Below, in pieces: positions 17,219-27,721 of a stretch of DNA of 64,000 nucleotides. The stretch's first letter is position 1. The number at the start of each line of letters is the position of its first letter. Both the position numbers and the translations under genes were made by a program. The notes beneath the pieces are model-generated. The model ran no database searches. It saw only the letters and a list, made by a program, of their open reading frames with translations, and had not been told where the DNA came from. Origin of the DNA: Protaetiibacter intestinalis (GTDB taxonomy: Bacteria; Actinomycetota; Actinomycetes; Actinomycetales; Microbacteriaceae); NCBI RefSeq assembly GCF_003627075.1, contig NZ_CP032630.1:2356001-2420000 (forward strand), written 5' to 3'.

Positions 17219-18874
17219 ATGAAGCTCAGAAAGTCCTTGATCGCCGTCGGCGCGATCCTCACCCTCGGCGCGGCGACACTCGCCGGATGCTCGACCAGCA
17301 CCGACCCGGGAACGACCGGCGCCGCCCTCACGATCGCGAAGCCGGACGGCGCGATCACGACCGAATCCCACAACCCCTTCCTCGGCGACTCGTCGGCCTC
17401 CAAGTACGGATACGCGAAGGTCATCTTCGAGCCGCTCGCGCTCGTCAACCCGACCGGCGACCTCGGCACCACCCCGTGGCTCGCCCAGTCGGTGCAGTGG
17501 AACGACGACTACAGCCAGCTCACGGTCGTGCCGCGCGCGGGCGTGAAGTGGAGCGACGGCGAGGACTTCACCGCCGACGACATCGCCTTCACCTTCGGCA
17601 TGCTGCAGTCCGGCAAGCTGACCGACGGCGGCGCGCTGGGCGTCACCGATGTCACGGTGGACGGCGACACCGTCGTCATCACCTTCGGCGGTTCGAAGTA
17701 CACGGCCCAGGCGCGCGTGCTGCACACGGCGATCGTGCCCAAGCACATCTGGGAGAACATCGACGACCCGAACACCGACCCGCTCACCGGCGAGGGCCTC
17801 GCCGTCGGCACCGGACCCTACGTGCTCGACAGCTGGACGACCGAGTCGGTCACCCTGACGGCGAACCCGGACTACTGGGGCGGCGAGCTCGCCGTGCCCG
17901 AGCTGCACTACGTCTCCTACGGCGACAACGCGGCGCTCACCACGGCGCTCTCGTCGGGCGAAGCCGACTGGGCGCAGGCGTTCATCCCGCAGATCAAGGA
18001 CAGCTTCCTGGCCGCCGACGAGGACAACCACTTCCTCGCCGCACCGACCCTCGGCGCCGGCACCGTCTTCATGAACCTGCAGACGAAGCCCTTCGACAAC
18101 GTCGCCCTCCGCCAGGCGCTCGCCTGGACCATCGACCGCGACGCCTATGTCGACATCGCCCGCGAAGGTGCCAGCTCCGCCATCTGGAGCGCGACCGGAT
18201 TGAGCGAGCTGCTCGACGACGAGATCCTGCCCGAGTACAAGGACGAGAACTACTCGGTCGACGTCGACAAGGCCCGGCAGATCCTCACCGACGCCGGCTA
18301 CACCTGGAAGGACGACCAGCTCATCGATCCGGATGGCGAGGCCGTCAGCTTCTCGATCTCCGTGCCGGCCGGCTGGAGCGACTGGAACACCGAGCAGGCG
18401 CTCATCGCCGAAGAGCTGAAGGAGGCGCTCGGCATCGAGGTCAAGGTCGACCAGCCCGACTGGGGCGGCTGGGACGCCGCCCGTCAGGAGGGCACCTTCC
18501 AGGCGATCATCCACTGGCTCGAGGACACCGGGAACGCGTACGGCCTCTACACCTCGACGATGGACCCCAAGTGGATCGTCGACGGGAAGGCCCAGTACGA
18601 CTTCGGCCGCTTCGACGAGCCCGAGGTGACCCAGGCGCTCAACGACTACGCCAACGCATCCGACGACGGGAGCCGCCAGGCGGCGCTCGCCGTGATCCAG
18701 AAGGCGTTCGTCGACAACGTGCCGGCCATCCCGCTCGGATCGCACCCGCTGCTCGGCGAGTTCAACACCCGCAACTACGTCGGGTGGCCGTCGGAGGACG
18801 ACCTGTACGCGTCGGCCGACCCGACCCAGCCGGCGGTCGTCCAGATCCTGACGAAGCTGAAGCCCGCCAACTGA
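17219..18874 (+). CDS. ABC importer substrate-binding lipoprotein, family 5 (oligopeptide/oligosaccharide)
   Basis: A 551-residue extracellular binding protein. The signal peptide ends in the lipobox LAGC (Cys24). The mature part follows the SBP_bac_5 pattern: ESHNPFLGDSSA, VKWSDGEDFTADDIAFTF (family signature region), GTGPYVL, and IDRDAYVDIA. AAGGAG lies 5 nt before the ATG. Downstream are two ATPases, two permeases and a GH3 glycosidase, which points to a beta-linked oligosaccharide rather than a peptide as ligand; this is inference. A strong hairpin after the gene may raise its level over the rest of the operon. Confidence 0.9.
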   Translation: MKLRKSLIAVGAILTLGAATLAGCSTSTDPGTTGAALTIAKPDGAITTESHNPFLGDSSASKYGYAKVIFEPLALVNPTGDLGTTPWLAQSVQWNDDYSQLTVVPRAGVKWSDGEDFTADDIAFTFGMLQSGKLTDGGALGVTDVTVDGDTVVITFGGSKYTAQARVLHTAIVPKHIWENIDDPNTDPLTGEGLAVGTGPYVLDSWTTESVTLTANPDYWGGELAVPELHYVSYGDNAALTTALSSGEADWAQAFIPQIKDSFLAADEDNHFLAAPTLGAGTVFMNLQTKPFDNVALRQALAWTIDRDAYVDIAREGASSAIWSATGLSELLDDEILPEYKDENYSVDVDKARQILTDAGYTWKDDQLIDPDGEAVSFSISVPAGWSDWNTEQALIAEELKEALGIEVKVDQPDWGGWDAARQEGTFQAIIHWLEDTGNAYGLYTSTMDPKWIVDGKAQYDFGRFDEPEVTQALNDYANASDDGSRQAALAVIQKAFVDNVPAIPLGSHPLLGEFNTRNYVGWPSEDDLYASADPTQPAVVQILTKLKPAN

Positions 18875-18882
18875 TCCACACA

Positions 18883-18921
18883 CGTCGGGGTGGGTGCGCG
18901 TTGCGTGCATCCACCCCGACG
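18883..18921 (+). terminator. Intercistronic hairpin after the binding-protein gene
   Basis: CGTCGGGGTGG (18883-18893) and CCACCCCGACG (18911-18921) are perfect reverse complements; the 17-nt interior can pair further. It starts 9 nt after the stop codon and ends 23 nt before the next ATG. Such hairpins after the first gene of binding-protein-dependent operons usually stop part of transcription or shield the upstream message, giving excess binding protein. Confidence 0.65.
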
Positions 18922-18944
18922 CGTGCCGAACGAAAGCGACATCG

Positions 18945-19765
<821 letters not shown>

Positions 19766-19769
<4 letters not shown>

Positions 19770-20575
19770 GCGTGCTCGAGTTCGACCACATCACCAAGAT
19801 CTACAACGTGCGGGGCGCCGGCCAGATGAAGGCCCTCGACGACGTGAGCTTCACGCTCGAGTCGGGCCGCACGATCGGACTCGTCGGCCAGTCCGGCAGC
19901 GGCAAGTCGACGATCGCGAAGATCCTCACCCAGCTGGAGACCCCCACCACCGGCCGCGTGCTGCTCGACGGCGCGCCGATCCCGCGCCACGGGAAGGCGC
20001 TGCGCCGCTACCGGCAGCAGCTGCGCATGGTCTTCCAGGACCCGTTCGCCTCCCTCAATCCGTACCACTCCATCCGCTACCACCTCGAGCGCCCGCTGCG
20101 ACTGGATCGCGTCGTGCCGTCCGATCAGGTGGATGCCGAGGTGCGGCGTCTGCTCGAGCGCGTGCGCCTCGACCCGGATGCCGTGATCGAGCGCCGTCCC
20201 CACGAGCTGTCCGGCGGTCAGCGGCAACGCGTCGCGATCGCGCGCGCCCTCGCCTCGCGGCCGAAGCTGCTCGTGGCCGACGAGCCGGTGTCGATGCTCG
20301 ACGTGTCGATCCGCTCGGGCGTGCTGAACCTGCTCGCCCGACTGCAGCGCGAGGAGGGGCTCGGCGTGCTCTACATCACGCACGACCTCGCGACCGCCCG
20401 CCACTTCAGCGACGAGATCATGGTGCTCAACCAGGGACGCGTCGTCGAACGAGGTCCCGCCGACGAGGTCATCCTCCACCCGCAGGATCCGTACACGCGC
20501 GAGCTGCGTGCGGCGTCCCCCGACCCCGAGAAGCACTTCGCGACCGTGGGTCGCGAGCCGGGAGGAGCGCGATGA
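19766..20575 (+). CDS. ABC importer ATP-binding protein (DppF/OppF type)
   Basis: A 269-residue partner ATPase. Walker A GQSGSGKST is at 41-49, the Q-loop MVFQDPFASLNP, the signature HELSGGQRQRVAIARA and Walker B LLVADEPVSMLD are all intact. Pairs with the DppD-type subunit to energise the same importer, as the 4-nt overlaps on both sides suggest. Confidence 0.92.
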
Positions 20576-21651
20576 CCGCCGTCCAGCCGCCGACCCTCGA
20601 ACCCGAGGTCGACGCCCTCGAGGTCGGCACCACCGCGACCCGCACGACCGGCGCGCGCTCCCGCATCCCGTGGCGTTTCCTCGGCGGCCGCGCCGCCTTC
20701 TACCTGTTCACGCTGTGGGCGGCCATCACCATCAACTTCTTCCTGCCCCGCATGATGAAGGGCGACGCCGTCGACCAGTACCTCGCCCGCAACCGCAACG
20801 TCAGCCCGGAGGCGGCGGATGCGTTGCGCGCGCTGCTCGGGCTCGACACCGACAAGTCGCTCTTCGAGCAGTACATCGACTACTGGGCGCACCTGCTGCG
20901 CGGCGACCTCGGCGTCTCGCTCCTGCACGGGCTGCGGCCGGTCACCGAGGTGATCTCTCAGGCCCTGCCGTGGACCATCGGACTCGTCGGCTTCGCGACG
21001 ATCGTCGCCTTCACGATCGGCACGGTCGGCGGGGCGATCATCGGCTGGCGGCGCGGCAGCAGGCTCGACGTGTTCATCCCGATCACGACGTTCCTGGGCA
21101 CCATCCCGTACTTCTGGCTCGGGATGCTCGCGATCGCCGCCTTCTCGGTGAACCTGCGGTGGTTCCCGATCGGCAAGGCGTACGGCGTCGGCACGAAGCC
21201 CGAGTGGTCGTTCGAGTTCATCGGCGAGGTCATCCACCACGGCACGCTCCCCGTGCTCACCATCGTCATCGCCTCCCTCGGCGGCTGGATGCTCGGCATG
21301 CGCAACATGATGCTCACCGTGCTCGACGAGGACTACATCACCGTCGCCCAGGCGAAGGGGATGCCGAACCGCCGCGTGCTGTGGGGGTACGCGGCCCGCA
21401 ACGCCGTGCTGCCGCAGATCCAGAGCTTCGCGCTCTCGCTCGGCTTCGTGGTCGGCGGGACGATCGTCATGGAGATGGTGTTCAGCTATCCGGGCATCGG
21501 CAAGCTGCTGCTGGACGCCACCAACGCGAAGGACTACGCGCTCATGCAGGGCGTGTTCCTCGTCATCACCCTCTCCGTGCTCGTCGCCAACCTGCTGGCC
21601 GACGTCGCCTACGCCTTCCTCGACCCGCGCACCCGTCAGACCGAGGCCTGA
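20572..21651 (+). CDS. ABC importer permease (DppB type)
   Basis: A 359-residue membrane subunit with about six transmembrane helices and an unusually long, polar N-terminal tail of about 40 residues before the first helix (AAFYLFTLWAAITINFFLPRMM). The EAA loop region ITVAQAKGMPNRRVLWGYAARNAVLP sits before the last two helices and contacts the ATPases. Overlaps the DppF-type gene by 4 nt. Confidence 0.9.
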   Translation: MTAVQPPTLEPEVDALEVGTTATRTTGARSRIPWRFLGGRAAFYLFTLWAAITINFFLPRMMKGDAVDQYLARNRNVSPEAADALRALLGLDTDKSLFEQYIDYWAHLLRGDLGVSLLHGLRPVTEVISQALPWTIGLVGFATIVAFTIGTVGGAIIGWRRGSRLDVFIPITTFLGTIPYFWLGMLAIAAFSVNLRWFPIGKAYGVGTKPEWSFEFIGEVIHHGTLPVLTIVIASLGGWMLGMRNMMLTVLDEDYITVAQAKGMPNRRVLWGYAARNAVLPQIQSFALSLGFVVGGTIVMEMVFSYPGIGKLLLDATNAKDYALMQGVFLVITLSVLVANLLADVAYAFLDPRTRQTEA

Positions 21652-21654
21652 ACC

Positions 21655-22716
21655 ATGACAGACACCACACGCGACCGCGACCGGCCCACAGGGGTCGGCA
21701 CCCCCGAGACCTTGCTGATCCGCACGGCCACGAGCCCGCGGGGCTCGGGCGACCGGGGGAGGCTCGGGAGCCGCATCGGCTCGGCATTCGCCATGTTCCG
21801 CAACGGCAAGTCGATCACCGGGCTCGCGATCCTCGCGTTCTTCGTGCTCGTGGCGATCTTCGCCGACGTGCTCGCGCCCTACTCGCCGACCAAGGTCAAC
21901 CCGACCGAGCGCCTCAAGCCCCCGTCGCCCGAGCACTGGCTCGGCACGACCCACATCGGCGAGGACGTGCTCAGCCAGGTGATCCACGGCACGCGCGGCG
22001 TCATCGTCGTCGGCTTCCTCGCCGCGGCGATCGCCACCGTCATCGCGATCACCGTCGGCGTGATCGCGGGCTACCTGACGGGGTGGAAGAGCGAGAGCCT
22101 GTCCGCGCTCACCAACGTCTTCCTCGTCATCCCCGGCATCCCCCTCATCATCGTCGTCGCCTCCATCTTCGAGGACCCGCCGCTGTGGGCGATCGCCGCG
22201 GTGCTGGGGCTCATCGGCTGGGCGTGGGGCGCGCGCGTGCTGCGCGCCCAGACGATGTCGCTGCGCAACCGCGACTTCATCCTCGCGGCGCGGGCCAACG
22301 GCGAGCCGCTGCGCCGCATCATCCTCGTCGAGATGCTGCCGAACCTCATGGCGCTCATCGCCGCGAGCTTCGTCGGCACCGTGACCGCGGCCATCCTCGG
22401 CCTCACGACGCTCTCCTACATCGGCGTCATCCCCGTCACGACCTACAACTGGGGCACGATCCTCAACTGGGCCTCGGCGCAGGGGGCCTTCCAGCAGAAC
22501 CAGTGGTGGTGGTACCTGCCTCCGGGTCTCTGCATCGCGATCATCGGCGTCGCGCTCTCGCTCATCAACTTCGGCATCGACGAGTACGTCAACCCGCGCC
22601 TGCGCTCGGCGGGCGAGCGCGCCCGCGCGCTCAAGAAGAAGGGCCTCGACGTGAACGACGCCGTCACCGCCGTGCGCCCCGAACCCGCCGCGCCCGGCGA
22701 GAGAGTCCAGGCATGA
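21655..22716 (+). CDS. ABC importer permease (DppC type)
   Basis: A 353-residue membrane subunit. It shows the DppC N-terminal pattern (SITGLAILAFFVLVAIFADVLAPYSP), the HWLGTTHIGEDVLSQVIHG motif of family permeases, and the EAA loop ILAARANGEPLRRIILVEMLPNL. Both tails are extended relative to typical members. It follows the DppB-type gene after 3 nt and overlaps the GH3 gene by 4 nt. Confidence 0.9.
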   Translation: MTDTTRDRDRPTGVGTPETLLIRTATSPRGSGDRGRLGSRIGSAFAMFRNGKSITGLAILAFFVLVAIFADVLAPYSPTKVNPTERLKPPSPEHWLGTTHIGEDVLSQVIHGTRGVIVVGFLAAAIATVIAITVGVIAGYLTGWKSESLSALTNVFLVIPGIPLIIVVASIFEDPPLWAIAAVLGLIGWAWGARVLRAQTMSLRNRDFILAARANGEPLRRIILVEMLPNLMALIAASFVGTVTAAILGLTTLSYIGVIPVTTYNWGTILNWASAQGAFQQNQWWWYLPPGLCIAIIGVALSLINFGIDEYVNPRLRSAGERARALKKKGLDVNDAVTAVRPEPAAPGERVQA

Positions 22717-24998
22717 CCGAACCGTTCCGCGACCCGACCCTCGACACGAGCGAGCGGGTCGCCGACCTGCTCGCGCGCATGACGCTCGAGGAGAAGATCG
22801 GCCAGATGCTGCAGCTGGATGCGCGGGGCGACCTCGCGGACATCGTGCGACGACGCCACGCCGGCTCGATCCTGCACACCTCGCCCGAGCGCATCCTCGA
22901 GGCGAACCGGCTCACCGCCGACACCCGCCTGCGGATCCCGTTGCTCGTGGCCGAGGACTGCATCCACGGGCACTCGTTCTGGCCGGGTGCCACGATCTTC
23001 CCCACCCAGCTCGGCATGGCCTCGTCGTGGGATCCGGAGCTGCTCGAGAGGGTCGCGCGCGCGACGGCGGTCGAGGTCGCCGCGACGGGCATCCACTGGA
23101 CCTTCTCGCCCGTGCTCTGCATCGCCCGCGACCTGCGCTGGGGGCGCGTCGACGAGACCTTCGGCGAGGACCCGCACCTCATCGGCGAGTACGCCTCCGC
23201 CATGGTGCGGGGCTATCAGGGCGACGGTCTCGCCGACCGCACCGCGATCCTCGCCACCGCGAAGCACTTCGCCGGCTACAGCGAGACACAGGGCGGCCGC
23301 GACGCATCCGAGGCCGACATCTCGCGTCGCAAGCTGCGCTCCTGGTTCCTGCCGCCGTTCGAGCGCGTCGCGCGCGAGGGGTGCCGCACCTTCATGCTCG
23401 GCTACCAGACGACCGACGGCGTGCCGATCACGGTCAACGACTGGCTGCTCACCGAGGTGCTCAAGAACGAGTGGGGATACACCGGCGCCCTCGTCACAGA
23501 CTGGGACAACGTCGGGCGGATGGTGTGGGAGCAGCGCGTGCAGCCCGACTACGCGCACGCGGCGGCGGCGGCAACCCGCGCCGGCAACGACATGATCATG
23601 ACGACCCCCGGCTTCTTCGAGGGGGCGCTCGAGGCGGTCGAGCGCGGGATGCTGCCGGAGGACGCCTTCGACGCCGCCGTGGCGCGGATCCTCGCCCTCA
23701 AGTTCGATCTCGGGCTCTTCGAGGACCCGCGCCTCCCCGTCGCCGACCACGACGACATCGTCGGGCAGCCCGCCCATCGGGAGCTCAACCGGGAGATCGC
23801 CCGGCGCTCGCTCGTGCTGCTCGAGAACGACGGCACCCTGCCGCTCGGTGTGGAGCCCGGCGCGGCGGGTGCCGCGACGCGGCCCCTGCGCATCGCGGTC
23901 GCGGGCCCCCTCGCCGACGACGCCCAGTACCAGCTCGGCGACTGGGCGGGCGGCTCGGGACAGGCGGGCTGGCTCGACGGGCAACCGCGTGAGCTCATCA
24001 CGACGGTGCTCGACGGCCTGCGCGAACTCGCGCCCGCGGGGTCGCACGTCGACTACGCGCGCGGCGCCGACATCCTGACCCTCGAACCGCATCCGCTGGG
24101 TTCGCACTTCGCCGACGGGCAGCCGAGGCCGCCCGTCGTGCAGGCGTGCCCGCCCGATGCGGAGCTCATCGCGGCGGCCGTCGCCGATGCCGTGCGGGCC
24201 GACGTCGTGGTGGCGGTGGTCGGCGACCACATCGAGCTCGTCGGCGAGGGCCGCTCGACCGCGACCCTCGAGCTGCTCGGCGGCCAGAACGCCCTGCTCG
24301 ACGCACTCGTCGCGACCGGGACGCCCGTCGTCGTCGTGCTGCTCGCCTCCAAGCCGCTCGTGCTGCCGGAGTCGGTGGCGGATGCCGCCGCGGTGATCTG
24401 GGCCGCCAACCCGGGCATGGAAGGCGGTCGCGCGATCGCCGAGCTGGTGCTCGGGCACGTGGAGCCCTCGGGACGGCTGCCGATCTCCTTCGCCCGGCAC
24501 GTCGGGCAGCAGCCCATCTACTACAACCAGATCCGCGGCCAACACGGCGACCGGTACGCCGACCTCACGCAGTCGCCCGCCTGGGCGTTCGGCGAGGGGC
24601 GTTCCTACACGGGCGTCGACTACCGCGATCTCGCGCTCTCACGATCCGAGGCCGGCATCGACGACACCGTCGTCGCCGAGGTCACCGTGACCAATACCGG
24701 GCGGCGGCCGGTGCGCGAGACGGTGCAGCTCTACCTGCGCGACGAGGTGACGAGTGCGAGCTGGGCCGACAAGGAGCTCAAGGCCTACCGTCAGCTGACC
24801 GTGGCGCCCGGCGCATCCGAGCGGGTTCGCATCGAGCTCCGGGTCGCCGACTGCACGATCGTCGACGCGGCGGGCGTGCGGGTGGTCGAGCCGGGGGACT
24901 TCGAGGTTCTCGTGGGACCCTCGTCGCGCGACGCGACGCTGCTGTCGGCGCGGTTCCGCGTCGGTAGCAGCGGCTCAGACGTAGCCGCCCCTCTCTAG
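22713..24998 (+). CDS. Glycoside hydrolase family 3 (beta-glucosidase/xylosidase type)
   Basis: A 761-residue cytoplasmic enzyme without a signal peptide, so it should act on oligosaccharides brought in by the importer encoded just upstream. The GH3 N-terminal barrel carries KHFAGYSE (Lys184-His185) and the nucleophile Asp263 in LVTDWDNVGRM; the alpha/beta-sandwich domain follows (LVLLENDGTLPL near 370), then a fibronectin-III-like domain (RRPVRETVQLYLRDEV). The acid/base residue varies in GH3 and was not located. Beta-glucosidase or beta-xylosidase activity is likely; the sugar is not determined. Its end overlaps the convergent gene by 24 nt. Confidence 0.9.
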   Translation: MTEPFRDPTLDTSERVADLLARMTLEEKIGQMLQLDARGDLADIVRRRHAGSILHTSPERILEANRLTADTRLRIPLLVAEDCIHGHSFWPGATIFPTQLGMASSWDPELLERVARATAVEVAATGIHWTFSPVLCIARDLRWGRVDETFGEDPHLIGEYASAMVRGYQGDGLADRTAILATAKHFAGYSETQGGRDASEADISRRKLRSWFLPPFERVAREGCRTFMLGYQTTDGVPITVNDWLLTEVLKNEWGYTGALVTDWDNVGRMVWEQRVQPDYAHAAAAATRAGNDMIMTTPGFFEGALEAVERGMLPEDAFDAAVARILALKFDLGLFEDPRLPVADHDDIVGQPAHRELNREIARRSLVLLENDGTLPLGVEPGAAGAATRPLRIAVAGPLADDAQYQLGDWAGGSGQAGWLDGQPRELITTVLDGLRELAPAGSHVDYARGADILTLEPHPLGSHFADGQPRPPVVQACPPDAELIAAAVADAVRADVVVAVVGDHIELVGEGRSTATLELLGGQNALLDALVATGTPVVVVLLASKPLVLPESVADAAAVIWAANPGMEGGRAIAELVLGHVEPSGRLPISFARHVGQQPIYYNQIRGQHGDRYADLTQSPAWAFGEGRSYTGVDYRDLALSRSEAGIDDTVVAEVTVTNTGRRPVRETVQLYLRDEVTSASWADKELKAYRQLTVAPGASERVRIELRVADCTIVDAAGVRVVEPGDFEVLVGPSSRDATLLSARFRVGSSGSDVAAPL

Positions 24999-25415
24999 CC
25001 CCGCCTCCACCTCGAAGCGGTTGGTGAGCGGCGCCGACCCCGCCGCGAGGTACAGCAGCGGCAGGCTCATCCCGTAGTGCCGCCACTGCACGCGGTGCGC
25101 GGCCTCGTGCGCGAGCACGGGGTCGGAGAGGTTGTCGCGCGTGAGGTACACGGCGCCGATCGTGGTGCCGCCGCGACCGAAGGCCCAGCGCGGCAGCCGG
25201 TGGATGATGTGCAGACCGTGGCTCGTGCGGTGGCGTCCCAGCAGGATGCTGCCCCACACGAAGGCGCACGCGGTGGCGAACCAGTAGCCGGGCAGCGCGA
25301 CCGCGCGCCAGAGGAGCACCCGACGCAGGCCCGGCACCGCCACGACGGCCCGTACGAGACCCGCCGCCGCCCGTTCGACGCGGTTCGGATGCAGCGGCCG
25401 CACGGGAGGCGTCAT
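24975..25415 (-). CDS. HExxH-containing membrane-associated protein, unknown function
   Basis: A 146-residue protein. One hydrophobic stretch (about 38-58, ALPGYWFATACAFVWGSILLG) could be a membrane helix. His103-Glu104-x-x-His107 lies in VLAHEAAHRVQWRHYGMSL, a zincin-like motif close to the DUF4157-type HExxHVxQ pattern; Glu138 of the C-terminal EVEAGLE could serve as third ligand. Proteolysis is not proven. Its start overlaps the flavoprotein gene upstream by 4 nt, so they are co-transcribed. Confidence 0.65.
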   Translation of the reverse strand: MTPPVRPLHPNRVERAAAGLVRAVVAVPGLRRVLLWRAVALPGYWFATACAFVWGSILLGRHRTSHGLHIIHRLPRWAFGRGGTTIGAVYLTRDNLSDPVLAHEAAHRVQWRHYGMSLPLLYLAAGSAPLTNRFEVEAGLERGGYV

Positions 25416-26842
25416 CCGGTGGTCCCCGGGCGCCCGAACGCCTCCAGCCACCGCAGCCACACCTCGCTCACGGTGGGGTAGGCGGGAACGGCGTGCCAGA
25501 GCCGATCGAGCGGCACCTCGCCGACGACCGCGATCGTGGCCGCCTGCAGCAGCTCGCCGACATCCGGGCCCACGAAGGTCGCGCCGACGAGCACGCCGCG
25601 GTCGAGGTCGACGACGGCTCGCGCCCGCCCCGCGTAGTCGTCGGCGTACACCGTGGCGCCCGCGAGCCACGACAGCTCGTAGTCGAGCACCCGCGTGCGC
25701 AGGCCCGCCCGTTCGGCGGCGGCGGCCGTGAGCCCGACCGAGGCGACCTCCGGATCGGTGAAGGTCACCTGGGGCACGGCCCGGTGGTCGGCGGTCGCCA
25801 CGTGCGCACCCCACGGGGCGTCGTCGACCGCGCGACCCGCCGCGCGCGCGGCGATCGCGTCACCCGCGGCACGCGCCTGGTACTTGCCCTGGTGGGTGAG
25901 CAGGGCGCGGCCGTTGACGTCGCCGACCGCGTAGAGCCACTCGAAGCCCGGCACCCGCAGGGTGTCGTCGACCTCGATGCGGTCGCCGGCGGCGAGCCCG
26001 AGCTCCTCGATCCCCAGGTCGCGCGTGCGCCCCGTGCGTCCGGTCGCGACGAGCACGCGCTCGGCGAGGATGCGACTGCCGTCGCCGAGGGTCAGCACGG
26101 CGTTCTTCTCGGCGGCGTGCGCCGCCACGACGTCGGTGTCGGTGAGCACCCGCACGCCCGCGCCTTCCAGCCCCGCCCGCACGGCATCCGCCGCGAACGG
26201 CTCCTGGCCACCCAGCAGACCGTGCCGGGCCACGAGGGTGACGCGGCTGCCGAGGCTCGCGTAGGCGGTCGCGAGCTCGCAGCCGACGACGCCCCCGCCG
26301 AGCACGGCGAGCGTCGCGGGCGCCTCGGAGGCGGAGGTCGCGTCGCGGCTCGTCCACGGGTCGAGCTCGGCGAGACCCGGCACGGCGGGCAGCACCGGCA
26401 CCGAGCCGGTGCACACGGCGACCGCGTGCCGCGCCTCGAGCTCGACGACCGTGCCGTCGGACGCCGTGACGACGACGCGTCGCGGGCCCGTGAACCGCGC
26501 ATGGCCGCGCACGAGCTCGATGCCCGCCCCGTCGAGCCACTGCACCTGGGAGGCGTCGGAGCGGTCGTGGGTGATGCGGTCGCGGCGGCGGAACACCGCG
26601 CGCGGATCGAGCTCGCCCGTGACCGCCTCCGCGGCACCCGCGACCGCCCGCGCCGCGCGGAGGGCGGCCCCGGCGCGCAGCAGCGCCTTCGACGGCATGC
26701 AGGCCCAGTAGGAGCACTCGCCGCCGACCAGCTCCTCCTCGACGATGACCGTCTCGAGTCCGCCCTGCGTGGTGCGGTCGGCGACGTTCTCGCCGATCGC
26801 ACCCGCGCCGATCACGATCACGTCGACCTCGCGCACGCCCAT
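25412..26842 (-). CDS. FAD-dependent pyridine nucleotide-disulfide oxidoreductase
   Basis: A 476-residue enzyme of the lipoamide dehydrogenase/mercuric reductase family. It has the FAD motif IGAGAIGENVA, the redox-active CxxxxC pair Cys43 and Cys48 in GGECSYWACMPSK, a NAD(P) motif VLGGGVVGCELA, and the second FAD block LYAVGDVNG. The C-terminal HPTxSE active-site motif of lipoamide dehydrogenase reads AYPTVSE here, so the catalytic His is replaced by Tyr. It is therefore unlikely to be an ordinary Lpd; substrate unknown. TACGCT (minus strand) ends 6 nt before the ATG. Confidence 0.85.
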   Translation of the reverse strand: MGVREVDVIVIGAGAIGENVADRTTQGGLETVIVEEELVGGECSYWACMPSKALLRAGAALRAARAVAGAAEAVTGELDPRAVFRRRDRITHDRSDASQVQWLDGAGIELVRGHARFTGPRRVVVTASDGTVVELEARHAVAVCTGSVPVLPAVPGLAELDPWTSRDATSASEAPATLAVLGGGVVGCELATAYASLGSRVTLVARHGLLGGQEPFAADAVRAGLEGAGVRVLTDTDVVAAHAAEKNAVLTLGDGSRILAERVLVATGRTGRTRDLGIEELGLAAGDRIEVDDTLRVPGFEWLYAVGDVNGRALLTHQGKYQARAAGDAIAARAAGRAVDDAPWGAHVATADHRAVPQVTFTDPEVASVGLTAAAAERAGLRTRVLDYELSWLAGATVYADDYAGRARAVVDLDRGVLVGATFVGPDVGELLQAATIAVVGEVPLDRLWHAVPAYPTVSEVWLRWLEAFGRPGTTG

Positions 26843-26881
26843 GCCCCGAGCGTAGGCGTCCGCGGCCCGGTCGCGAAGGCC

Positions 26882-27673
26882 TCAGCCGCGCAGGGCCGCG
26901 ATGATCCGCAGGATCGCCGGGGCGTCGTCGACCGCGTGCTCGGCCGACTCCGGGGCGAAGGACGCGATCGTGGCGCCCGCGAGCGGCGCCCGCGAGAGGA
27001 CCGCCTTGACCGCGGCGACGAGCTGCGCCGTCGTCACCCCGAACGGGATCGGCTCGAGCAACCCCGAGAACTCGGACGGGTCGAGCACGTCGAGGTCGAT
27101 GTGGATGTAGACCCGCGCCGCGCCCGTCGCGGCCACGGCATCCGCGAGCCGCTCGGCCTCCGCGATCGCGTCGACGTCGAGGGAGACGATGCCCTTCGCG
27201 GCCGCGAAGTCCTCCTCGGCGGCGTCCCAGGAGCGGGCGCCCGCGACGAGCACCCGTGAGGCGTCGACGGTGCCGTCCTCGACGAGGGCGGCGAGCACCA
27301 TGCCGCCGAAGGCGCCGGAGGGCGAGGTGCTGGGCGTGTTGAGGTCGGGGTGGGCGTCGAACCACACGACGGCGAGGTCGTCTCCCGCGACGTGGGCGAC
27401 GGCGCCCGCCGAGACGGCGCAGTCGCCGCCGATGACGATCGCGGGTCCGTCGTGCTCGTCGAGCGTGTCGATGAGGCGCTCGCGCACGAGCTGCAGCGAG
27501 CTGAAGCGCGCGATCCCGGTGCCCTGGGAGTCGCCGGACTCGAGCGGCACGGCCACCTCATGGGTCGCGGAGTCCGGCAGGTCGGCGCGGATCGCGGCGG
27601 CGCCCTCGGCGAGCCGCATCGCGCGGCTCGAGGGCGAGCCCTGCCACTGCGGGACGACGACGAAGACGGCCAT
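26882..27673 (-). CDS. Arginase/agmatinase/formimidoylglutamase family protein
   Basis: A 263-residue ureohydrolase-fold protein. The metal ligands DAHPD (Asp106, His108, Asp110) and DLD (Asp193, Asp195 in HIDLDVLDP) are present, but the first ligand motif GGDH reads GGDCAVS, giving Cys85 in place of His. This variant is seen in some actinobacterial members and may change the metal site. Substrate could be arginine, agmatine or another guanidino compound; nothing nearby decides. GGGAGG lies 5 nt before the ATG. Confidence 0.8.
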   Translation of the reverse strand: MAVFVVVPQWQGSPSSRAMRLAEGAAAIRADLPDSATHEVAVPLESGDSQGTGIARFSSLQLVRERLIDTLDEHDGPAIVIGGDCAVSAGAVAHVAGDDLAVVWFDAHPDLNTPSTSPSGAFGGMVLAALVEDGTVDASRVLVAGARSWDAAEEDFAAAKGIVSLDVDAIAEAERLADAVAATGAARVYIHIDLDVLDPSEFSGLLEPIPFGVTTAQLVAAVKAVLSRAPLAGATIASFAPESAEHAVDDAPAILRIIAALRG

Positions 27674-27721
27674 GGTGCCTCCCGGATCGGATGGCGGGCG
27701 GGGGTGCGCCCGTACCGGATC

